From assembly GCA_964372115.1 (NCBI GenBank), contig CAYJPN010000054.1, positions 1 through 21,187 of the forward strand: 21,187 nucleotides of DNA. The letters run 5' to 3'. The stretch is from CG2-30-36-16 sp964372115. GTDB lineage: Bacteria; Bacteroidota; Ignavibacteria; Ignavibacteriales; Ignavibacteriaceae. A program made the translations under genes and the position numbers. Every line of letters starts with the position of its first letter. The stretch's first letter is position 1. Below are positions 1 to 5,695 of this stretch, one piece after another. The notes under the pieces were generated by a model. It did not search any database. It worked only from the letters and a program-made list of their open reading frames with translations, and was not told where the DNA came from.

Positions 1-113
1 GTTTGGCGGGGCTTAGTCCATCCATAGACCCCGTTTCTTTGCGGGGACACCGGATAATACCTCAGCTCAGTTTACCCCGATTTTTTTTTCGGGGCTTGGT
101 ATGAATCCTTGTA
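1..113. repeat. Left copy of ~112-bp direct repeat with two hairpins
   Basis: This stretch matches 1123-1233 with about ten differences (hand alignment, roughly 90% identity). It is probably cut by the window edge, so its full length is unknown. It contains two short inverted repeats: CCCCG at 29-33 with CGGGG at 42-46, and CCCCGA at 75-80 with TCGGGG at 89-94 around a T-rich loop. Both copies keep these stems while the loops differ. The repeat ends about 24 bases beyond the stop codon of the minus-strand DUF4386 gene; the other copy sits the same way behind the next minus-strand gene. Function unknown. Confidence 0.85.
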
Positions 114-136
114 ACTTTATACCGCCTAAAAATGAA

Positions 137-838
137 TCATATTTTCCTTTCCTGTATCTTAACTCCTTTAATTAGAAGCCATAGCGTTATTGAAATTTCA
201 CCAATTGCTACAAGCAAAAGTGTGGGTTGTTTCAAAAATGAACTGTAGCTGGGAAAAAGTATACCTATAGTACTGTCTATCATATAGGCAATTCCTGCAA
301 TGAAAAGCAATACCCCAAAAATACGGGGAATAAATTCTGACTTATAAACCAATAGACCAAATGGTAGAAGCCAAAGACCCCAGAACATTTCTAATGATAA
401 TGTTCCGTAGTCATTAATATTAAGAAATAGCATTGCCAAATCTTGTCTCTGGCTTAGTTCGAATGTCTTTAATATTTCGCCTTTTAAAATCATAAGGGAA
501 GTAAAATTGAATGCCTCCATAATAAATACAACAGGAATTTGAACTATCACTAACGCAAACATAATTTTAGAGTGATTCTCATTTACCAATTTGAACAGAC
601 GATACAGAACTAAAACCAAAAATAAAAATATGGTGTTGCTAATAATATCAGTAAGAACACCCGTACGAAATAATAATTCATTAGAAATAATATTTTTGGC
701 TGTAGAGACAGAATCGCCAGGAACAATAATTTGTGATGGTATAAAGATAACACTATAGACGCCTGTTAGGATAAGAATAAAATAAAGTAAACCGGCAATT
801 CTTGCAGTTTTCTTTAGTGAGCTCGAATTTATTTCCAT
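137..838 (-). CDS. DUF4386 family integral membrane protein
   Basis: This is a 233-residue, very hydrophobic protein with about six predicted membrane helices, near residues 13-35, 58-82, 92-115, 150-166, 172-195 and 207-224. The N-terminal pattern KKTARIAGLLYFILILTG, the overall length and the helix layout resemble the DUF4386 family of bacterial membrane proteins, whose function is not known. The ATG at 838 is supported by an AGGAA-like ribosome site on the minus strand (847-851), eight bases upstream. The gene points away from the hairpin-rich gap that separates it from the lipoprotein gene, and a repeat copy follows its stop codon. Nothing in the sequence indicates a substrate. The family assignment is by recognition only; the membrane nature is clear. 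Confidence 0.75.
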   Translation of the reverse strand: MEINSSSLKKTARIAGLLYFILILTGVYSVIFIPSQIIVPGDSVSTAKNIISNELLFRTGVLTDIISNTIFLFLVLVLYRLFKLVNENHSKIMFALVIVQIPVVFIMEAFNFTSLMILKGEILKTFELSQRQDLAMLFLNINDYGTLSLEMFWGLWLLPFGLLVYKSEFIPRIFGVLLFIAGIAYMIDSTIGILFPSYSSFLKQPTLLLVAIGEISITLWLLIKGVKIQERKI

Positions 839-882
839 ACAATAAGTTCCTAAATATTTTTAAAAATGCTCATAACTGTAAG

Positions 883-936
883 CAACTTAACGGCGTGTTA
901 ACCGTCAGTCCGTTGGCTAACGGACGGGACAAGTTG
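883..936 (-). repeat. Two-stem palindromic element, weakly attC-like
   Basis: The inner stem is GTCCGTT (908-914) pairing with AACGGAC (919-925) around a four-base loop. The outer arms are CAACTT (883-888) and AAGTTG (931-936). Read on the minus strand, the gene direction, the element ends with GTTAAGT, which fits the integron core-site pattern GTTRRRY. Its opening TTTTAAC fits RYYYAAC except for the first base. It lies about 45 bases before the start of the DUF4386 gene, where an attachment site of a preceding cassette would sit. The pairing between the arms is uneven and no integrase is visible, so this is a tentative reading. Confidence 0.35.
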
Positions 937-1122
937 TTAAAACACAACACCATAATAAATTTTATTTTAAAAATTTCCTTCTACTTTTTACGTAACCAAA
1001 AAGAAAGGGTTACATTCTTCTTTCGGGATAACTGCATCCCGTAAGAGTTAACACACTTATAAAATGTACTATTAAAAATACAAGCCTCCGGGTTAAGTCG
1101 CTTGGAGCTTGCCCGCCATTTT

Positions 1123-1233
1123 GTTTGGCGGCGCTTAGTCCATCCATAGACCCCGTTTCTTTGCGGGGGCACTGGATTATACCCCAGCGCAGTTTACCCC
1201 GTTTTTTTTCGGGGTTCGGTATGAATCCTTGTA
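1123..1233. repeat. Right copy of ~112-bp direct repeat with two hairpins
   Basis: This is the second copy of the element at 1-113. Its inverted repeats are CCCCG 1151-1155 with CGGGG 1164-1168, and ACCCCG 1196-1201 with CGGGGT 1210-1215 around eight T's. Just outside the copy, CCGCC near 1113-1117 can pair with GGCGG at 1127-1131. It begins about 17 bases beyond the stop codon of the ChaN-like gene. On the minus strand the hairpin is followed by A's and G's rather than a T-run, so it is not a standard intrinsic terminator for that gene. Confidence 0.85.
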
Positions 1234-1250
1234 TCGTTGAACTATTTATA

Positions 1251-2462
1251 TTACCAACCGACATAAGTGCCGATAGGGAAAATATAAAATGCATCAAATT
1301 GTAATCCTATTGGGTCTGTGATTTCATACTCGCTATATAAATACTTAGCACAAACTTTTTTTTCTAAAAACATATTATCAGATAAAAAAAGCCATGAATG
1401 ATTTCCTCCAATTTGTTCTCCAACTAATCTGAACAAATCATTAGATTTGGATTGAGTTGTTAAATCAAACTGAATTGTACCTTGTTCGTTGCCATTAGTT
1501 ATTTCTCCTCTTAAAGGAACGCCAACAATTGATATTGTTTTTCCGGAGGCAATAGTTGATTTATTATGCAGATACTCTCCCAACCACTCTATATTGCTGC
1601 CCATAAAACCCTTTTTTTGAGCATGATTTAAGCCGAAGTAAAAAATAGTTGTGCCGTTATTTTTTGATAAATAATACTCTGCATTTAATTTTATTAAAGT
1701 TTCCCTTTCGTTAAAACTCCATAAATAGTCAGAGTTCCATCTTTCCCTTATGTCGACACTAATTAATTCATTCATAAACATGCGTACTAATTGCTCAGTG
1801 TGAACACTTGAATCTGGCAATCCAAAATATTCCGGAGTATTTGTCAATAAACCTAAAAAGTGATTGAGAATTATTTTGTAATTTGAAGGAGTACTATTGC
1901 GAAGAGAGTCATAAACAAAAGTAAGATTTGTTGAATCTGACAAATATTCAGCAAATGCCTTGAAACTATTTAGAAAAAAATGAGGTTGCATATTTACATC
2001 AATACAATTTAGTCTGGCTGATTTATTGTTATTCGAATTGTAAATTATGAGTGAATCTAGAATTGGCATTATTTTGTTGTAAGAAATTCCTTCTGGCAGA
2101 TCATTTAATTCACCAATTGATATTTTTTCGAAAATCCAATTATATGCATCTGGACATTCGGCACAAACATCAGTTTGCCCTTTTAATTCATTTAGCCTAA
2201 CAGTGAGTGATGCGACAAATTCTCTTTCTTCAAGGATTGTATGAAATTCACCAAATAAAATTGCCTTATATTGTGATAAATTCCGGTACACTTGAGTAGG
2301 TAGAACAGGTGAATTAAAAATGATTAAATCTTTATCCAATACAGACTGTATTTCCTTAACTGTAGCAACGTTATCTTCAACAGGGGATGTAGTATTGTCG
2401 CAGCCCATCATAAAGAGAATAAATAATAGACATATTTGAAATATTGAAAATCCTTTTGCCAT
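1251..2462 (-). CDS. ChaN/erythromycin-esterase-like lipoprotein
   Basis: This is a 403-residue predicted outer-membrane or periplasmic lipoprotein: a hydrophobic N-terminus ends in a lipobox with Cys21 (FMMGC). Near residue 70 is ILFGEFHTILEERE, the Gly-Glu-x-His signature of the ChaN / Tiki / EreA-like superfamily (E72, H74). A second conserved-type histidine lies in FGLNHAQ (H280), and an Arg-Glu segment (about 239-241) precedes it, as in that fold. Known members bind haem or metal, or hydrolyse esters; the substrate cannot be told here. Odd details are a CAEC pair (Cys100, Cys103) soon after the first motif and a Cys at 153. It is followed by the repeated hairpin element and has no visible co-transcribed partner. 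The superfamily call is moderately safe, the function open. Confidence 0.65.
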   Translation of the reverse strand: MAKGFSIFQICLLFILFMMGCDNTTSPVEDNVATVKEIQSVLDKDLIIFNSPVLPTQVYRNLSQYKAILFGEFHTILEEREFVASLTVRLNELKGQTDVCAECPDAYNWIFEKISIGELNDLPEGISYNKIMPILDSLIIYNSNNNKSARLNCIDVNMQPHFFLNSFKAFAEYLSDSTNLTFVYDSLRNSTPSNYKIILNHFLGLLTNTPEYFGLPDSSVHTEQLVRMFMNELISVDIRERWNSDYLWSFNERETLIKLNAEYYLSKNNGTTIFYFGLNHAQKKGFMGSNIEWLGEYLHNKSTIASGKTISIVGVPLRGEITNGNEQGTIQFDLTTQSKSNDLFRLVGEQIGGNHSWLFLSDNMFLEKKVCAKYLYSEYEITDPIGLQFDAFYIFPIGTYVGW

Positions 2463-2691
2463 TTTATCAAATATTAATTATCAGATTTTTATACTTCAGC
2501 AATATACTGGAAATAGTATAACTATCAATTAACCCGCCAAACACCATCAGCAGGTTTGTTTTATTTTATAACGGTTCACAAAAATTTTTTCCTTTCGTTT
2601 TTGCAAAAAATCAAAGGTTTTGCGGCTAAAATCGGCTGTACATCAATATTTTTGCCCCGCAAGATGACTTCGCTCACATGTAAGATCGCTT

Positions 2692-2796
2692 TGCATGAAT
2701 GCATGCCATGTTTGCATGGATGTATGAATTCTGTGTATGGATGTATGAATTTTTTGCATGGGTGTATGAAGGCATTGAAGGGATGCATGGCTGCTG
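2692..2796. repeat. 21-bp tandem repeat, five imperfect units
   Basis: Units start at 2692, 2713, 2734, 2755 and 2776. The pattern is close to TGCATGGATGTATGAATTxTG, with the first and last units most diverged. The palindromic TGCATG/GCATGC core recurs. Because 21 is a multiple of three, each strand encodes a seven-residue periodic peptide: plus strand with GCM recurring every seven residues (HGCMNSV, YGCMNFL, HGCMKAL), minus strand with IHPCK-type units. Neither frame has a good ATG start or ribosome site, so I take it as a minisatellite rather than a gene. Confidence 0.8.
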
Positions 2797-2938
2797 AACG
2801 CGGGCGCGAAATTTCTTTTCTTAAAAGTAATTTGTTGTTGTTTTTCTGTTTGTCCGGGTTATTTAATTGTTCAATATCATCTCCCCGGCTATTAAAAACA
2901 ATTGCTAAAAGATAGATTCTAAAATTGAGTATTATTTT

Positions 2939-2977
2939 GCGGGAACCTTCGAGAGGAGTATTTCCCGCGCTGCGCGG
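2939..2977. repeat. Adjacent palindromes, REP-like
   Basis: GCGGGAA (2939-2945) pairs with TTCCCGC (2962-2968) around a loop of about 16 bases. Overlapping it is a near-perfect GC-rich palindrome, CCGCGC-T-GCGCGG (2965-2977). The two stems are mutually exclusive in part. GC-rich palindromes in an AT-rich gap resemble REP-type elements. There is no T-run, so it is not a terminator. Confidence 0.5.
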
Positions 2978-3257
2978 AACTGAAAGAAGAACGACATTGA
3001 AGCCGTTCGAAAAAAAAAAAAATCTGGTTTATAATACACCCTCTGTATTATTAAAAAAATGATTATTTAATTCTTAAAACCACACCGAATAAATATATCA
3101 AATATCATCCGTTCCAAACCTAAAGCATTAATAGCAATTGCAAATTAAACCGCACATAATTATTAATCAAGCTGGCGGTAAAAATATTTTTGTTACTGAG
3201 TGGATAACGGACAGCTCTTCAATCATCTAAAATTGTGATGACTCTTTTAATTTGAAA

Positions 3258-3310
3258 GGTGACTGAGGCAATCGAAGTCACCGTTCTATTGTCGGTCTGC
3301 TAAAATAGAA
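3258..3310 (-). terminator. Tandem hairpins behind the carboxypeptidase gene; REP-like, possible terminator
   Basis: TTCTATT (3284-3290) pairs with AATAGAA (3304-3310), and GGTGACT (3258-3264) pairs with AGTCACC (3276-3282) across 11 bases. On the minus strand these lie 35-90 bases past the stop of the carboxypeptidase gene, and the second stem is followed by TTTCAAATT, a weak U-tract. The second stem closely resembles the widespread GACTGAG...TCGAAGTC palindrome family of intergenic REP-like elements. It may be both a repeat and a 3' transcript end. Confidence 0.4.
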
Positions 3311-3344
3311 ATTCTCCTTTGGTCAACTTTAACTTGTTGCCTTT

Positions 3345-4607
3345 TCACCTCGTAACTTTTTCGAGTAACAATTCCATCACTGCTTCAGCGGCGCTTGATG
3401 AAGTTTGTTTTATCAGCGCGCGTGGCGTCTCGTCGCCAAGTTCGTATGTAAGCGCAGGACATTTAAATGTATTGTACATCCACGAATCGGATGTTGGCGA
3501 GCCAGGATTATTTAACGATGCATCAATGTTTACAAAATATCCGGGGTTCTTTTCTTTTATCTTATCAAACCAGAGCATTGTTTGGTTGTAAATTTCATCA
3601 ACTTCTTTTGTTGAATCTTTAGCGGTTACATAAAAAACATCTTTTTGCGTTGAATGAAAATCGATGCAGAATAACACCGGCACTTTTTCTTCACCACTAA
3701 CATTTAGTAAGGTTTCTTTTACAATCCGTGTTTCTTTCTGGTTAAAATTTACCCAGTCGCGGTTCAAATCAACACCGTTACTGTTGTGGCGCCAGTGCCC
3801 CATATCAACGCCATCCGGGTTTACAAGGGGTATAACTACTGTTTTAAATTTTTTTCTAAACTCATGCGCAAGTTCGGTTTCACCGGAAAGAGTTTCAACA
3901 AAATTTATCAACGCCAAAGCGCCCGTAACTTCAGGCGGGTGCTGCCTTCCAATCACATAAATTAAACCTTCCGGTTTTTCTGTTTCGCTAATATCAACTT
4001 CAACAATAGGTTTACCTTGAGCGCTTGTTCCTATTGTTTGTTTTTTTACAAAAGGTTTTATAGTTAAATCATCAATCCATTCATAATAATAGGAGGATGT
4101 AAAAAGCTCCTGACCCGAAAGCCAGAGTGTATCGGGCCCAATATCAACTTTTACAAGCGCGGTTCCATTCGAAGTATCTGCGGCAAAGTTAGACGAATCA
4201 ACTCCTGCCCATTTAACTTTGTCAAAACTTAGTTTCGGGTAGTAGCGGTGCGTGCCGTCTTTATATTTTAAGAGTATGTTTATTTGTTGGTAAACCGGCG
4301 ACCAAAGTTTGAAAGCATACCAGGCTGAGTTATTTATCGGCGCATTTTCAGCATACATTTCAGCGGCGTAAAGTGTGTCGTTAACTTTATAAAAGTCATT
4401 AAGTTTTCCGCCCTCAAATTCGTTACTTGCAAAAACTTTTGAGGAAGAAAATGAAATTGTTCTTTTGTGCTGAAGCTCAATCTTTTTATCGGTAGTTACA
4501 GTAGAGCCGGGCGGATCGTAACTTAAACCTTTTAAAGTTTCGTGAGAAGATGAACAACCGAAAAAAAAGATTAGAAGGAGCGTTAACGCGAAGAATAAAG
4601 TTTTCAT
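3345..4607 (-). CDS. Lipoprotein zinc carboxypeptidase, peptidase family M14
   Basis: A 420-residue protein with a lipoprotein signal (FFFGC, Cys18), so probably anchored on the outer membrane or facing the periplasm. After an N-terminal beta-rich region of about 190 residues comes an M14 catalytic domain with all the expected landmarks: zinc ligands His223 and Glu226 (HPPE), NPDG at 263-266, NRDW at 282-285 with the substrate-binding Asn-Arg, the third zinc ligand His318 (DFHST), and the catalytic Glu in TYELGDET (E389). Such enzymes remove C-terminal amino acids from peptides or trim cell-wall peptides; which applies here is not visible. It lies 43 bases behind the rluE-like gene on the same strand, so the two may share a transcript. 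No strong ribosome site precedes the ATG. No key residue is missing. Confidence 0.88.
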   Translation of the reverse strand: MKTLFFALTLLLIFFFGCSSSHETLKGLSYDPPGSTVTTDKKIELQHKRTISFSSSKVFASNEFEGGKLNDFYKVNDTLYAAEMYAENAPINNSAWYAFKLWSPVYQQINILLKYKDGTHRYYPKLSFDKVKWAGVDSSNFAADTSNGTALVKVDIGPDTLWLSGQELFTSSYYYEWIDDLTIKPFVKKQTIGTSAQGKPIVEVDISETEKPEGLIYVIGRQHPPEVTGALALINFVETLSGETELAHEFRKKFKTVVIPLVNPDGVDMGHWRHNSNGVDLNRDWVNFNQKETRIVKETLLNVSGEEKVPVLFCIDFHSTQKDVFYVTAKDSTKEVDEIYNQTMLWFDKIKEKNPGYFVNIDASLNNPGSPTSDSWMYNTFKCPALTYELGDETPRALIKQTSSSAAEAVMELLLEKVTR

Positions 4608-4650
4608 AATTTTCTATCACCATCATTATATACTATTTAAAAATAAGAGA

Positions 4651-5301
4651 TCATTTACGCAGATGAAAATTTTCCGGCAGTATTTCTTTTACGTCTCCCG
4701 TTTTCAAATCATCGAGCAATAAATTTGCAATTCTAACGCGTATGAGCCGGAGCGTAGGATAACCAACAGCGGCTGTCATCTTGCGTACCTGTCGATTTTT
4801 TCCTTCGATTAATGATAAACTAATCCATGTTGTTGGAATTTTTTTTCTAAATCTTACAGGCGGTATCCGTTCTGGAAAATTCGGAACATCAATAATTTTC
4901 GCTTTTGAGGGAAGTGTAAGTTTTCCTTCTATTGTCAAACCATTTTCTAATTGTTTTAATACTCCGGTATCGGGCGTACCTTCCACCTGTACATAGTACT
5001 CGCGTTCATGTTTGTTATTGGGATTAAGAAGAAAGTCAGTAAGCTTTTTATCATTTGTTAAAAGTAAAAGTCCTTCACTGTCAAGGTCAAGCCTTCCAAC
5101 CGGGTAAACATCAGGCGGAAAACGAAAATAATTCCCTAAAGTTTTCCGCCCCTGTTTATCGGTAAACTGGCATAACACCCCAAAAGGTTTGTTGAATAAA
5201 AAATAACGATTTGCGTCATTGCCGGTTTCATTGTTTTTTAGCGGAATAATTTTCCCCCGTTGTTTTGAAGAACCTTTGTGCTGATTATTCGTCGAATACA
5301 T
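4651..5301 (-). CDS. 23S rRNA pseudouridine synthase, RluE-like
   Basis: A 216-residue protein of the RsuA/RluB/RluE/RluF branch of pseudouridine synthases. After a basic N-terminal tail of about 30 residues it starts with RYFLFNKPFGVLCQF; the catalytic aspartate lies in VGRLDLDSEGLLLLTND (D72), and the C-terminal EGKNRQVRKM and RLIRVRI blocks are typical. There is no N-terminal S4 RNA-binding domain. That, and the length (E. coli RluE is 217 residues), favour RluE, which converts a uridine in the peptidyl-transferase region of 23S rRNA (U2457 in E. coli). It is divergent from the small gene at 5379, with 77 bases between them that must hold both promoters. Family certain, exact target inferred. 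Confidence 0.85.
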   Translation of the reverse strand: MYSTNNQHKGSSKQRGKIIPLKNNETGNDANRYFLFNKPFGVLCQFTDKQGRKTLGNYFRFPPDVYPVGRLDLDSEGLLLLTNDKKLTDFLLNPNNKHEREYYVQVEGTPDTGVLKQLENGLTIEGKLTLPSKAKIIDVPNFPERIPPVRFRKKIPTTWISLSLIEGKNRQVRKMTAAVGYPTLRLIRVRIANLLLDDLKTGDVKEILPENFHLRK

Positions 5302-5378
5302 GCAGATAATTTTCTTTTATACTTTTAGAATATTAGTTATTTTGCAACACTAAAATAAGAAATTAGACGCAGGTTTGT

Positions 5379-5603
5379 ATGTCGTACAGAGATCAACAAA
5401 AATATCTGGATGCGCTCAAACGGTTTGAGGGCAAACTTGAATACAAAGAACTTGAAGAATACAAAATGTTCGTTAAGAGGCAAAAAGATGACGAAGATTT
5501 TGACTCAATATCGATGAACCGGTTGAAAGATTTGCATGATAAATATGTAAAGCATGTAGATCCTTCAAAATACGACCACTTCTTCAAAAAGAAAGAGGAA
5601 TAA
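5379..5603 (+). CDS. Small charged helical protein, function unknown
   Basis: A 74-residue protein rich in Lys, Glu and Asp, with no membrane segment, signal peptide or cysteine. It looks all-helical: LDALKRFEGKLEYKELEEYK and a second helix around SMNRLKDLHDKYVKHV. The ATG has no strong ribosome site, but the frame is compact, fills the space between two real genes and has plausible amino-acid composition. The antisense frame over the same stretch looks like a shadow. It is divergent from the rluE-like gene and 92 bases upstream of the DUF2723 gene on the same strand. I do not recognise a family; a lineage-specific cytosolic protein is likely. Confidence 0.65.
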   Translation: MSYRDQQKYLDALKRFEGKLEYKELEEYKMFVKRQKDDEDFDSISMNRLKDLHDKYVKHVDPSKYDHFFKKKEE

Positions 5604-5685
5604 GGACAAAACAATACTCCCTTATTACTATTTTTGCTTGTTAAATAAACCTATTGTAGCTAATTTTCACATTCTTTTTCAACTT

Positions 5686-5690
5686 AGAGG
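5686..5690 (+). promoter_or_regulatory. Ribosome binding site of the DUF2723 gene
   Basis: AGAGG lies five bases before the ATG at 5696 and supports that start. Upstream, TATTTTTG at 5629-5636 fits the Bacteroidota -7 element TANNTTTG, but I see no TTTG at the right distance before it, so a promoter there is only possible. Confidence 0.5.
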
Positions 5691-5695
5691 TTTTA

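Larger units (their letters stand above)
839..1250. other. 412-bp gene-free gap rich in hairpins
   Basis: No convincing gene is present; the short frames here are not protein-like and overlap repeats. The gap contains, in order, a two-stem palindromic element (883-936), a hairpin GTAACC/GGTTAC (992-997 with 1008-1013), a hairpin CGGGAT/ATCCCG (1024-1029 with 1036-1041), and the right-hand repeat copy (1123-1233). Having at least five inverted repeats in about 370 bp between two genes in the same orientation is unusual. It resembles a composite of mobile or structured repeats more than a simple promoter region. The promoter of the DUF4386 gene should lie near 850-900 but is not recognisable. 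Confidence 0.6.
2463..3344. other. 882-bp gene-free region with tandem and inverted repeats
   Basis: I find no credible gene. A possible TTG-initiated frame at 2556-2915 (+) and an opposing frame at 2576-2788 (-) exist only because the 21-bp repeat keeps both strands open. Contents: a hairpin near 2531-2560 containing AACCCGCC and GGTTTG; the 21-bp tandem repeat 2692-2796; palindromes at 2939-2977; a run of 13 A's at 3010-3022; an AT-rich stem ATAATACA/TGTATTAT (3031-3038 with 3044-3051); and two stems at 3258-3310 behind the carboxypeptidase gene. The promoter of the ChaN-like gene should lie just right of 2462. Confidence 0.6.

Noticed and set aside
1196..1215. Intrinsic terminator of the ChaN-like gene
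   Set aside because: On the minus strand the CCCCG stem is followed by GTAAACTGCG rather than a T-run; the T's lie in the loop on the other strand.
802..1297. Several overlapping short open frames on both strands in the hairpin-rich gap
   Set aside because: They run through inverted repeats and the duplicated element, lack ribosome sites, and their products are not protein-like.
2692..2796. CRISPR array
   Set aside because: The units are contiguous 21-mers with no spacers, and no cas genes are present.
2556..2915. A 119-residue plus-strand frame with repeated HGCM units as a gene
   Set aside because: It needs a TTG start without a ribosome site, and its openness comes from the 21-bp repeat, which leaves the opposite strand open too.
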